This document shows positions 54,600-64,000 of a stretch of DNA of 64,000 nt, piece by piece. The stretch lies in the NCBI GenBank assembly GCA_022606135.1, contig JABYQN010000009.1, positions 1,451,001 through 1,515,000 of the forward strand. The letters run 5' to 3'. A model generated the notes under the pieces. That model saw only the letters and a list, made by a program, of their open reading frames with translations, did not search any database and was not told the DNA's origin. This stretch comes from Fomes fomentarius. Taxonomy: Eukaryota; Basidiomycota; Agaricomycetes; Polyporales; Polyporaceae. Numbering within the stretch: position 1 is the first letter of the stretch; each line of letters opens with the position of its first letter. The position numbers and the translations under genes are program-made.

Positions 54600-55054
54600 A
54601 CGTCTTCATGTTCTTTTTCGTGTTCTATCCTGTAGACAATGTAGGTTCTGCGCATCGTGTCCATTTCGCACCTCCGCTCTCGCATCATCCATGGTTTCGT
54701 CGCATACAGTAGATAATCCGTCGCTAGATCCAAAACTCCCGGTCATGACCTTATAGGGGTTGACTCGGGATGGACTCGGAGAGGTTAAGAACTTTGATCG
54801 TTAGTCCGGATTGGAGGTTGTGTAGTAGGAAAGGGGGGCGTGTTCATGATCATGACTTGTACTTAAACACATGATGCATGTCAATGAATTTTTGCAATAT
54901 TCTCTATTTGGCACTGCTCGCCTGGTGCAATCGTCCATCCCAAGGTCAGTCGTCTGTCGAGTACTTGTGATGGGACAACTGTTCACGAACGTAGTAACAG
55001 ATGATACAAAATTCAAACGGGTCTACAGGCGATGAACGGCATTCCCTAGTCCAA
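54600..55054. other. Convergent 3' region between desaturase C and the oxidoreductase
   Basis: The first 200 bases match the downstream regions of copies A and B. No gene is seen. About 250 bases of it are missing in arm B. Confidence 0.5.
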
Positions 55055-56104
55055 TTACAATGTGAAGACCAGCCTCTTGCCATCCTCCTGCTTCTCAAAC
55101 CACATCTGCTCGATATCGCTCAGCTTCTCCACCCTCAACGTGGGCGGCTGCACGTGCGCGAGGTGGCCCAACATCTCCGGCAGATGCTCGCACAACTCGT
55201 CGAAACCCCACGCACCCGGGCCCGCCCCGCGGATCGTCAGGTTCTTGCTCCTGAGGGCCGCGCCGGGAAGTGCGATCTCGGGGCCAGTGACGGTGCCGAT
55301 CTGCACGTACTGCAGAGCGCGTCTCTGCCTCGGGAGCGTAGAGAGCAGATGTGTGGTGATGGGGCCGTAGAGGTAGTCCAGGATCACGTTGACCTCGCCG
55401 AGCTGCGAGAAGTCGGTCGAGGTGACGGGGTCGGCGATGGTGATCGCTAAGTCGAGCCCGGGCACGGCGGCGAGCTTGGACGCGTTGCGCGCGACGCCGA
55501 TGATCCTGCGAGTCGAAGCGCGGAGTCAGCAAGAGAGCAACTTCAAGAGGCGTGGTGACGTCATGAGCTGGGGCACGTACCTCGTCGCGCCGAGCTTGCG
55601 CGCCAGAGTGGCCGCGATGGACCCGCTCGCGCTGGTCGCGCCGAGGACGAGCACGGTCCAGCCCTGCTTCGGGAGCTTGTCTAGGTCGACGCGCGTCTTG
55701 AGCGCCATCCAGCTCGACATCGCCGGGTTCGCGATCGCCGCAATCGCCTCGGGGGTGAGCGCAGCCGTGGTGCGCTCGGGAAGGTCGAAGACGTATGCGC
55801 GCGGGACGTTCACACGCTCTGCGCACGCCCCGGTCTTGAGCGCGACGAAGTAGACGGTCTTGCCTGCGTCCTCGCCCTCGCCTTCGGTCGTGCCGACGCC
55901 GTCGACGCCGACGATGTGCGGGAGGGCGCCGGAGGTGTAGTGCTGGCCTGCGGCGCGCGAGCGGACGAGCTGGTGCACGCCGGTGGCCAGGACGCGGATC
56001 TGGACGATGTCGGAGGATGGAGGGGGAGCGGGCGGCGCGGGGACGGTTGTGTAAGTGGGCGCGGCGCCCCAGGAGGTGACTTGTGCTGCGTGGATGGTCG
56101 ACAT
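55055..56104 (-). CDS. MDR-superfamily quinone-oxidoreductase-like protein
   Basis: Minus exons 56104-55581 and 55505-55055 give 324 residues with phase-2 joining (GTACGT donor, CTCGCAG acceptor). It looks like a zinc-less medium-chain dehydrogenase/reductase: N-terminal GroES-like part with VLATGVHQLVRSRAAG and PHIVGVDGVGTTEGEGEDAGKTVYF, then the dinucleotide site VLVLGATSASGSIAATLARKLGA (150-172), a second strand VARNASKL, and a C-terminal catalytic part with ILDYLYGP and VQIGTVTGPEIALPGAALR. It should use NADPH to reduce quinones or enones; the substrate is unknown. No zinc-binding Cys/His set is evident. It converges on desaturase C. The arm-B copy is broken. Confidence 0.85.
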
Positions 56105-56355
56105 AGTAGTTGGTCGTCGGTGGTGTGTGGGTTGTACTAGGTAGTGTGCTGTCGTTTCAATCTTAAGCTTGATCGCTGGAGGTTGCTGAAGTTTTGAACG
56201 GTGCCAAGCTCGCTTTTATGCGATCTTCGAGCGTCCGCTGCCTCTTGTCGTTGACAGGAATATTGCTAGCGCGAGTCATATAGTTGACTGTGGACATGAA
56301 CACAGTCGGACTCGTTCGGCGCCTGTCGCTGCCGACGCTGACCGAAGTACTGTAG

Positions 56356-56818
56356 AAGGACTACGTCGATTTATCATCGTGATTTGTCGCAGCGAGTCCA
56401 AGTGAGTGCGCTATGCACCAGCAGCTGCGTGCGCGCACAGTTCGTGATTGATGTCTCTCCGACTGTGCCTCCCCGCTCAGGCTGTGAGTACCATATCGCG
56501 ACCATAAATACGCACGCAGCACATGTAAGCTGTGTCAATACAAGTCGCACCTATTAGGCCTCCGTTCACTCTCCATATAATGCTCATTCACAAACACTAA
56601 TTATAAACGTGAGAATAATGCCAAAAACATGTCTCGTCTCCATCCCGATTTCGCAAGTTGGTAAGCGCTGGAGTTCAAGTCCTTCTCAGGCTGGAACCGT
56701 GACTATACTAGTACTGTGTAGTCGTACACTCAACGCCATCTTCGTCCGGACGTAACACAAGGCGGGTGATGCACGATCCTCTGTCGCCCTCAACTGACCA
56801 TACCGTGACCAACAAGAT
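56356..56818. other. Spacer, no gene seen
   Basis: Divergent upstream region of the oxidoreductase followed by AT-richer sequence. No conserved frame or RNA gene is supported. Confidence 0.45.
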
Positions 56819-57537
56819 ATGGCTCCAGCATTTGTTTACCGCATCCTTGCCACCATTCATATTGTCCGTTTCCTCCCTGTCCGCCTTCGTGCCAAGCTTT
56901 GGATATACCTCAGGCAACTGGGATAGCGTCGGTGGCAAGCTGAAGTCAACGCACAGCGCATTCCCGGGGGCAGGTATGTGAAGCTGAACTTGAGTGCTCT
57001 GCTCCGCCTCAGCGAGGGCGAAGCGACCCGATATGTGGGCAAGCACACAAATCTCCCAGTCCCAGTCGTTATCGACAGCTTCACGTACGACAAGTACACC
57101 TTTGTGGTCACGTCCCGCCTTCCAGGCCGCCCACTGCTGTCTGTCTACAAACACTGAGCGTTCAACTGTCCCGAATCCTTGCACCGCTCCGTGGACTCCC
57201 AGCCCTGTCGGGTGCAGTATGTGGTTTCAATGGAGGGCCAGTATTCTGCGCTGGGCCGTGGCAGTCCATCGCAGACTTTCATCAAGATCTCATGCGTCGC
57301 ACCGGGGGCTTGACATACGATATGCCCTCGGGCCAGTCAGAAGCCATTCACGATTTGATCCGCAGGGCGCATTCCCGCCCCCATCGGCTATGCCTGACCC
57401 ACAACGATCTTGCGCCACAGAATATCCTGGTGGGCGAGGACTACAACATCACTGGGATTGTCGACTGGGAAGCTGCGGCATGGATGCCGGAGTATTGGTA
57501 TGTCAATCGGCTTCTTCGATGCGACTTGTACTTGTGA
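56819..57537 (+). pseudogene. Broken APH-like (aminoglycoside phosphotransferase fold) gene
   Basis: From the ATG at 56819 one frame encodes VRFLPVRLRAKLWIYLRQLG, a TAG stop at 56924-56926, then in the same frame RRWQAEVNAQRIPGGRYVKL, EGEATRYVGKHTNLPVP and VTSRLPGRPLLSVYKH to a TGA at 57155. The continuation is in another frame: LSVQLSRILAPLRGLPA, AVCGFNGGPVF, and the catalytic LTHNDLAPQNILV plus IVDWEAAAWMPEYW. These are the N-lobe, Brenner-type HxDxxxxN loop and DxE/DW motif of fungal APH-domain kinases of unknown substrate. Two independent lesions (TAG and a shift) make it a likely pseudogene. A GTATGT donor follows MPEYW; no next exon is found. Confidence 0.7.
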
Positions 57538-58172
57538 TTGAGGCTGTCTCCTGGGCTGGCCGTGCCACCCACCAGGGAACTGACGAAGGGCACCGTGATG
57601 CCTCCGTTTAGTATAGGTCGCTGGCCGAGGATCATAACCGCAGCCTTCCCAATGTATGCGCTCGAACAAGAAGCCGAACGGTTGATATTGGAACATAGAG
57701 TCTTACTTCTGATCTGCAATTTTTTTCCAACATGTCTTGCTCGCAGCCCCATCGTCTCATCGCGGGTACGTGTTCACGCTAGCACCCTGGGTAGTTGGCG
57801 TGCCAAACGCTCTTACGCCTGAGACCTGGGCAGTAGCCATGTAATGCATGCATCTATGCATTTTCTAGCATACGTTGAACACGTATTTTGCAGGCGCCGG
57901 CACCAGAAGTTGAGGCGACGACGTGCAACAATGTGTCAGCCTCTTCGCAGTCATGGGGAGGGAATTCATGTCGACCCGCCTCTGCTACACAATATGTCGC
58001 TGTCAGCCTCGGTGTGGAAGTCACTCGTTGTCATCTATGGGCTACCGTCAGGGTCAGCCTCGTCGCAGGACCTTGGACTCTCGGACCGCACTCATCCCCA
58101 CCCCGACCCTCGACCGGACGCAGACTCAGTCTCCTCACTCAACCCAGCTCGCTCCAAGTCACTCGCTTCACT
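57538..58172. other. Spacer upstream of the PB1-like gene
   Basis: No gene is supported. The last 150 bases, which contain CACTCATCCCCACCCCGACCC-like pyrimidine-rich sequence, are a plausible promoter and leader. Confidence 0.4.
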
Positions 58173-58778
58173 ATGCCTGCCAACACGCCCGCGCCGACCA
58201 CGCCCCAAAAGGTCCTCTCCGCCATCCACAACCTCCCCAAGCGAATGCGCAGCGCCACACTGAGGACTCAAGCCTCCTCCACCCGCGCCGCAGGGAAGGA
58301 GAACGTGCCCCCGGGCGAGCAGACTTCATCCCGCAACGGAGGCGCGCCGCCTGTGCCGCCGCCCCGTCCGCCTGTGCCACGCGGGCGTCCGGCGCCGCTC
58401 CTCCCGCGGACGTCGGGGCCGACCAACGCGTCCGCGTCCGGGCTCGACAGCCCCAACATATCGAGTCCGCCGCCGCCGCCGACGACGACGACGGGGGACG
58501 ACTCGGCGTGGGCGCCGCGGAACGGGCGGATGATCATCAAGATCTGGGTGCCGTCGACGGACGACGTCTGGAAGCTGCGGGTGGCGGAGGATGTCAGCCT
58601 GGAGCAGTTCCGTGCGCGCGTGGCGGCCAAGGTCGGGTTCGACGTCGTGTTCTCCGAGAACACGTCCGGGCTGCTGAGGACGGTCGCGGACGAGGAGACG
58701 TTCCGGAGGTGGGTCGCGGCGCGGGTGGTCAAGGGGAAGAACACGCACTTGACTGCGCTCCGGCTGGTTCTGCAGTGA
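58173..58778 (+). CDS. PB1-like domain protein
   Basis: A single-exon gene of 201 residues from ATG 58173 (context TTCACTATGCC). The first 100 residues are low-complexity and rich in Pro, Ser and Thr (PPVPPPRPPVPRGRPAP, SSPPPPPTTTT). The C-terminal 85 residues look like a PB1-type ubiquitin-like fold: MIIKIWVPSTDDVWKLRVAE, then DVSLEQFRARVAAKVGFDVVF, and the D-E-E containing TVADEETFRRWVAARVV. PB1 domains pair in polarity and signalling scaffolds such as Bem1 and Cdc24; the partner is unknown. The frame is open upstream to 57888 but that extension is not protein-like. Confidence 0.6.
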   Translation: MPANTPAPTTPQKVLSAIHNLPKRMRSATLRTQASSTRAAGKENVPPGEQTSSRNGGAPPVPPPRPPVPRGRPAPLLPRTSGPTNASASGLDSPNISSPPPPPTTTTGDDSAWAPRNGRMIIKIWVPSTDDVWKLRVAEDVSLEQFRARVAAKVGFDVVFSENTSGLLRTVADEETFRRWVAARVVKGKNTHLTALRLVLQ

Positions 58779-59801
58779 TCTGCGCTATTCGCTTCGCTCG
58801 CGTCTTCAAGTGTCATCGCCGCATGGGTCGCCTGCATTTTTGCTCTCAAGCTTGCTTCGTTCCCTATTTGGATCGTTCTGTAATTTTGCTATGTTGGAGA
58901 TTGTGTCTGCCGTGGGCTATCACTCCCGCTGTTAATCTCGCTCTTCATCCACCTCTGTATCGACCGCTGGCTTCCTACATACATTATCATGTGTCCGAAC
59001 CGGTACTATAGCTATGCAACGTCAGTCAAGATATCTGTTGAGAGTGAGATTCGCGGACGTACCGAGCGCGAGACGTGAAGTATTGCATGTCCTAGAAGCA
59101 GGGTGATCCTAGTCACGCTCCTGCTGGCGCCAGTGTCATCGTGACAACAACCGGAGTGTATTTCGTGACCTGTAGTGGACACGAGACGAGGTGGAGTACT
59201 GACATAGGTTCTGTACGCTACTATGGATGGGGTTGGAGAAGTGGTCCTGATCGATAGCGGAATGGATGGTTTGGGAAGCCGTCCTATCCTCCTAGTCCTA
59301 GTGTAAAAGATATACGTGTATATTGGTGGAGGCCTCTTCCCTTTTGCGCAAGGCTTACGACGTATCCGCAGTTGGGCGCAGCTAAATTCTGTCGTTCGAA
59401 GTATGTCAAGGCTTGTTAATATCAAGAGTGTACTGCCTGACCTTCGGTGTGCGCGCCCTTGATGAAGGGCTCGCCTCGCATAAGCGTCTTGTTACGATGC
59501 AGTAGGAGCTTCCACACTAGGACATTCCGGGAGTAATCGATCTGTAGGATAGGAACGCGATGCGTGCCTGCTTCGACACGCACCGCAACTCCTCCTGGGG
59601 TGTTAGACCCACGAAGATTCTTTGCACCCACCCAGATGGAAGAATACTCTTGCCAGCATCGGATGGATTGTAAGGGAGGAGCTACGCACATCCAGCAGCG
59701 ATGGAGGGACGTGATACGACATAGCTGACTTCGAGTTTCATAGGAATTCGGATCATTTTGCACCAAAATCCCAACGATGCGCGAGGTACGTACCACGAGG
59801 C
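58779..59801. other. Intergenic region, no gene supported
   Basis: About 1 kb between the PB1-like gene and the unknown minus-strand gene. A minus frame (59796-59422) contains IWVGAKNLRG and GVAVRVEAGTHRVPI, which I do not recognise; it might be a downstream exon of the neighbour but no splice connection is convincing. Confidence 0.35.
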
Positions 59802-60515
59802 CTATGAGTTGGCACGCTCAGCATCCTCCGGAACCCAACTCTCTATGCGTTTTGTGTTGTCCCAGAGCCCCGGTCGCCCTTGGAGGCTCTCCAAGGAGCG
59901 CTCCCAACGGGGTTCCACTAGTCCGCGAAGTAATCCGTTCGCGCCGCCAAGAGCGGGATTGAAGAGCAGGGTGCCAAGGATGTCAGGGCTTGATGGGTTG
60001 GCTTGAACGGATTCGGGGGCGGCGGCCGACTCGTCGACAGGCTCAGGGAGATGGATGAGGGCGAGAGGAATAGGCGAGGAGAACGCTTGGAGTATGGATG
60101 CCTTGGTGAAGGGGGAGGTGGACGCAAAGAGGCCAACAACGGCGTTTCGAACGCTTCTGTTCGGTGAGTCATATAGCTCGTTAGCTGAGAGATATGCCGA
60201 GTTGCGGAGGATGGTCCCTTCGAATTCGCGGATGAATCTTGGTCCTATCTTCTTCCCTTCTGCCTTGCATTGCGCCAGGACGCGAACGGCAAAACGTGTC
60301 GTTTCCTCCCTTTCATTTGTGAGTTCATTCACACCGAGGTGTTCCAGACACTCGGCAGGGAGCCACCACCAGCCTTGGAGATCAACACCTCCGTCGCCTT
60401 TGCCACCGACGCGTCGGAGAGACATGGATAGGTGGTCTCGGAGGACACGGAGGGATTTGTTTTCGAAGGTGACGCCCTTGAGAACGGTAGAGACAACAGC
60501 GGAGGCGGTCGACAT
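59802..60515 (-). CDS. Uncharacterised conserved-looking protein
   Basis: 237 residues from ATG 60515 (MSTASAVVSTVLKGVTFENK) to TAG at 59802. The open frame runs upstream to a GTG at 60596. The sequence has helical, well-mixed composition: LRVLRDHLSMSLRRV, GWWWLPAECLEHLGVNELT, FIREFEGTILRNSAYLSANEL, and near the end LGTLLFNPALGGANGLLRGL then WDNTKRIESWVPEDAERANS. The hydrophobic helices and WWW motif suggest a real globular or membrane-associated protein, but I do not recognise the family. It is divergent from the RdRP gene, with 319 bases between the two starts. Confidence 0.55.
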   Translation of the reverse strand: MSTASAVVSTVLKGVTFENKSLRVLRDHLSMSLRRVGGKGDGGVDLQGWWWLPAECLEHLGVNELTNEREETTRFAVRVLAQCKAEGKKIGPRFIREFEGTILRNSAYLSANELYDSPNRSVRNAVVGLFASTSPFTKASILQAFSSPIPLALIHLPEPVDESAAAPESVQANPSSPDILGTLLFNPALGGANGLLRGLVEPRWERSLESLQGRPGLWDNTKRIESWVPEDAERANS

Positions 60516-60834
60516 GTCCAAGGAGGCACCGAGCGGAGGCAAATGCGGACGACGTGAACCTTGAAGCAATGACGGAAGCAAAGCAATCTCCGCCACACGT
60601 ATGATCGCCGATCTTGGGCGGGCGCTAGCTCAACGAGAGGACCGCGTTTCTGAACAGCTCTCTCTTTCCTCTCGACCTCATCAGCCTTCTCCCTCACTAC
60701 CCGTCGACGCCCCGTACTTAACATCCATCTATTTCTTGGTTTTTTCTTGGTTTTTCTCTTGGATATCTGGCCTCTCCATCCACCAACGCTCGCCAACTAC
60801 CTACAGGCCAACGCGCGCTGTCACTTCAAATTCG
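60516..60834. promoter_or_regulatory. Bidirectional promoter region
   Basis: The starts of the minus-strand unknown gene (60515) and the presumed RdRP first exon (60835) share this 319-base interval. It has pyrimidine-rich stretches (CTCTCTTTCCTCTCG, TTTCTTGGTTTTTTCTTGG). No clear TATA box is seen. Confidence 0.4.
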
Positions 60835-63800
60835 ATGACAGAGGAAGACTCGGATGTTAGCTTATTGGTCCCCACGCGCAGCGACTCCGCAATGTCCCTT
60901 CTATCTCAGGTGAGCATGCCCAAACGAATAATCGACATCGTCTCCGAATTGCTGCGATCCAACCTCGCGAAATCACCTTGTCGCGAAGCGCAGGTGCGTA
61001 CTAGTCACCCATATCGAATGGGCTTAACATTGTCAATCCCCTGCGCGACCTTTCTACTTGTGGGTACACTGTGGGCGTATTGCTGGCCTCGAAACCGATA
61101 CAGTGCCGTGTTACGAAGAACCTTGGTGCCTTCGCGCTTGACCCATACATGCCGTCATTCCGTGATAGCTCGTTGGATTTGGTCCCTCGATGCCTTCGTT
61201 GCTGCTACTGGGCCTATACCGATATACGACGAGTGTTTCGCGCGTTGGTCGCGTGTACACTTGACATGGTCTTATGGGTTGCGTTCTGCAGTTGTAGCAC
61301 TCGGAAACGCTGGAGCCTCTCTTCGTGCGCGTCATGGTCCGTAACATGGGATGCAGAGATTACAGGGGCGAGATTCTTCCGCGCTCACCAAGGACAGCAG
61401 CCAAAGTCCTTTGTCTGGTCTGGTCAAAGACCCTTCCGGGATGATGTATCTCCCATCACATGACCCCATCTATATCATGTCATGTTATTGAACTTCGAGC
61501 ACGCGTATACTATATGCTGTTCTCAGTCTTCGCGGGTACATCGCACTTAGTGGATTGGATTCATGCTCAATCGGCACTCAATACACTCACAGTCTTCTAG
61601 TTATACGGCAATCCTAGGAGAAGACGACTTGTCCATGACTATTGCCAACTTGGACGATGAGCAAGTTCAGAAACTCGGTGAGAAGTCTGCACCAGTCTTG
61701 TAGAGCTTCGTTGAACTCAATTCACATGCAGGTCAAGAAATATCAACGCAGACTGCCTACTACGGGGTCGGTTCGAAGCGCAAGCGAGGAGACGAGGATG
61801 GAGCTCTCGATGAGCGACCGAAGAAGAGCCAACACACAACGCAGGAAACAACACCAAAAGCAGTGACCGTCGCTATGGGCGCCAGTACGATTGAGCGCAC
61901 CGACACAGGGTCTACAGCCGTCGCGTCGAACTCCAGTTCACAGGTTGGAACAAGCAGGACTGCGTCATCGGGTTCTAGCTCGCGCACGTCCCTTCCTTCC
62001 GCTAGCCCGTCGCGCAGCCATCCTCACACTCCGGCCGGCACGTCTTCCAACACACCTTCACATTCAGGTCCTTCAGCCGCCACGCCTACGACCCAAAACG
62101 AGCCTCCCCCAGTAGCGACGCTTGTGCCTCAAGCAGCAGAGACTTCTGCAACCAACTTTCAAACACCGAAGCCAATCATTGTAGTAAGTGATATGACGCG
62201 GTCACCGTGTCCATTGTATGACAGTATGTATGGCAGGCACATTCTAGCGTCCACATGAGATGGCTGCAGAAGATGCCATGGGGTATCTTGTGGGAGATCG
62301 CACGATATGTCAACACTGGGTTCGAGCTCCCGAGGTTCGAAATCGAAGAGCTAAACAAACTGACCCGTCTTGAGAACGCGGTGGGTGCACCACAAGTCAC
62401 CAAGTATGTCGAGCGCGCGCGGGGGGAGTCTGCGGACAAGGCGCCGACCCCGGCGGACGAGCCCGAGGACGAGGACGACGAGTTTGCGAAGGCATATGCC
62501 CGCGAGCAATCCGCGAAAGTAAGTGCCTCAGCTACGTCGTATTCACACACTAACTCGTTCCTGTAGCTTCCATGGGAGGAGCTTGACAAGGAAGAAACCG
62601 CTCTTCGCAAGCATGAACACGGTGGGCTTGGATGCAACCCGGCCGATCCCAGCTGGTACGGCGGGAGAGTGCACTTCACGGCGAAACTGGTGGTTCAAAA
62701 GGACAGCAAGGACGCCAAGGACGAGTTTCGTCTCGTACTCGACCGGCCCACCCTGGGCAGCTCCAACCGGTTCATGCGCCGATTCGGCTCACGACGCTTT
62801 ATTCGTGTACGAATACAAAAGGACGCGCTCATGCAGAAGGGCGACAAACTCACCGAGTACTTCCGTCGGCCCTTCGTGATCGGTGGTGCGGTCTTCCGGG
62901 CCTTCTTCGCGAAGGAGCAGAATGTGTTCTTGTTCAGAACAAATGAGGTCGTCAGTGGGAACGGCGAGGACGTATCTGTTTCGCCTCCTGGCGATCGTGC
63001 TGCGTCGCGGGAATGGTCGTTGTTGCAGTTCATCAAATGGCACAACGACCTCGAGCTGAACAACGATCAGGTACGCTGAAGCATGCTGACATGAACGAGA
63101 TTCTAACTGTGTACTCTCCAGACAATGTCCAAATGGGCCGCTCGGTTTGCTCTAGGTCTGTCAAATTCTGTTCCCGGCATCCGTATCAAGCCCGAGAATA
63201 TCAAGTTCATCGACGACATCAGTGGGTCACTTGTACTATCCGTATCTATATCACTAACCATTAGAATGGCCACAGTCTGTGAGGGCGCGGGACCAGGAAA
63301 ACCGCCTAGCGAGATGCAAATGACGGATGGATGTGGGTTCGCGAATCGCGCAGTAATGCTAGCCTTGCACGACAGATTCGCATGGGAAGCTGCACCTACC
63401 GCAGTGCAATGCCGTATAGGTGGTGCTAAAGGCCTGCTTCTCCAGCGGTACGACCTTACGCCAGAAGAGGAAGCGGAGCCTACCGTCTGGCTGCGCCCTT
63501 CCCAGATCAAGATCAAGTATTTGCCTGACCCGCTCGACGTCTGCATCCTGCCAGAAGACGCGGACCCGGCACGGCTGACGCTCGATGTGCTGCGTGCGTC
63601 GCGCATGAAGACCCCCGCGAAGCTCTCGACCGAGACGATCACCAACTTTGCGGAGAACAAGGTGCCGTTCTCCCGGTTTGGCGAGCTGTTCCAGATGGAT
63701 CTCGATAAGCGCATCGATGCGTTACTCGCCTGGGGCACCGCCAACGACAAGATCGACCCAAAGGCGGAGATGAAGGTGCTCTGGGACGCGCTCGCGAGGG

Positions 63801-64000
63801 AAGGCGGCGTGATTTCAGCACGACTCGCGAGAGAGAGCGCCGGCACCGCTCGCGCGGAGGGGTATGTCCACGAGGACCGGGAGGAAGAAGAGTGGGACGA
63901 CGAAGACGGGCTTACCCAGCTCGACAAGGCGCTCCACGCACAGAGCAGCGCGTGGTGGGAAGACCCCATCAGCGGCTGCCCGTCTAGTCTCGAAGAGACC
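60835..64000 (+). CDS. RNA-dependent RNA polymerase (RNAi), 5' part, continues beyond window
   Basis: Exons: tentative 60835-60993, then 61593-61677, 61732-62183, 62237-62518, 62567-63070, 63122-63221 and 63276-64000, in phase; about 769 residues in the window. It would copy single-stranded RNA into double-stranded RNA for Dicer in quelling. A basic patch SKRKRGDEDGALDERPKKS and a long Ser/Thr/Pro-rich segment precede the RdRP body. That begins IIVAHSSV, MPWGILWEIARYV and continues EFRLVLDRPTLGSSNRFMRRFGSRRFIRV, YFRRPFVIGGAVFRAFFAKEQNVFLFRT, FIKWHNDLELNNDQ and MQMTDGCGFANRA. The catalytic DxDGD motif would lie past 64,000. The first exon is joined by a 599-base intron, long for this region, so it is uncertain. 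Confidence 0.85.

Larger units (their letters stand above)
49977..56355 (+). repeat. Segmental duplication, arm C (probable parent)
   Basis: Matches 15440-22756 in reverse. It begins in G-alpha exon 8 and ends upstream of the oxidoreductase near TCAGCGTCGGCAG (complement). Because G-alpha and the oxidoreductase are complete here and broken in arm B, this arm is the likely source. Confidence 0.85.

Noticed and set aside
56640..56702. A tRNA-like stretch (TTGGTAAGCGCTGG then GAGTTCAAGTCC)
   Set aside because: The A-box-like and B-box-like motifs are too close and no acceptor stem or anticodon arm can be drawn.
61000..61460. A membrane-protein exon in the long first intron of the RdRP gene
   Set aside because: The frame has hydrophobic runs but no splice sites that keep it in phase with the RdRP exons, and no known RdRP feature.

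Overview
The window reads as nuclear DNA of a filamentous basidiomycete, most likely a polypore-type Agaricomycete. Genes are GC-rich, cut by many short (about 50-70 bp) introns with GTRNGT donors. The families fit such a fungus: expanded small-intron BTB proteins, a Git3-like receptor, divergent G-alpha, an OLE1-type desaturase with fused cytochrome b5, and an RNAi RNA-dependent RNA polymerase. All exon maps below were made by eye from splice sites, phase and protein continuity; no alignment or search was run.

Layout. 0.8-2.0 kb: DUF1275 membrane protein. 3.2-4.1 kb: BTB protein (minus), followed by a broken BTB remnant at 5.7-6.0 kb. 9.2-10.8 kb: seven-transmembrane receptor. 11.4-14.8 kb: delta-9 desaturase copy A. 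15.4-22.8 kb: an inverted copy (B) of the segment at 50.0-56.4 kb, carrying a broken MDR oxidoreductase, an intact desaturase B and the 3' half of a G-alpha gene, the last separated from B by a 1.75 kb inverted-repeat element that itself holds a 673 bp CACTG-ended foldback element. 23.0-42.9 kb: a nest of transposons. A hAT fragment adjoins Copia LTR/pol pieces; the Copia 3' LTR is split by a decayed Gypsy element (26,771-42,463), whose integrase region is split by a young, intact Gypsy element (29,039-36,279) with LTRs that read identical and an AAGCA target duplication. 43-48.5 kb: gene-poor, with relic LTR and repeats. 48.6-50.9 kb: complete G-alpha gene with a 4-nt exon. 53.0-54.6 kb: desaturase C. 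55.1-56.1 kb: intact MDR oxidoreductase. 56.8-57.5 kb: broken APH-like gene. 58.2-58.8 kb: PB1-like protein. 59.8-60.5 kb: unknown protein. 60.8-64.0 kb: 5' part of an RdRP gene running off the window.

How it fits together. Three complete desaturase genes lie within 42 kb; B and its neighbours are an inverted duplication of C (C has the whole G-alpha and oxidoreductase, B has broken ones, so C is the likely parent). The two 6-7 kb arms face each other across about 27 kb of nested transposons. The decayed Gypsy element carries stops that are all explainable as C-to-T or G-to-A changes, and an older solo LTR has lost CpGs to TpG/CpA, suggesting cytosine-methylation or RIP-like decay. The young Gypsy element is the most unusual object: after gag (ending at a GGGTTTT slip site) and pol it carries three further tightly packed ORFs, two of them tiny membrane proteins joined by an ATGA overlap.
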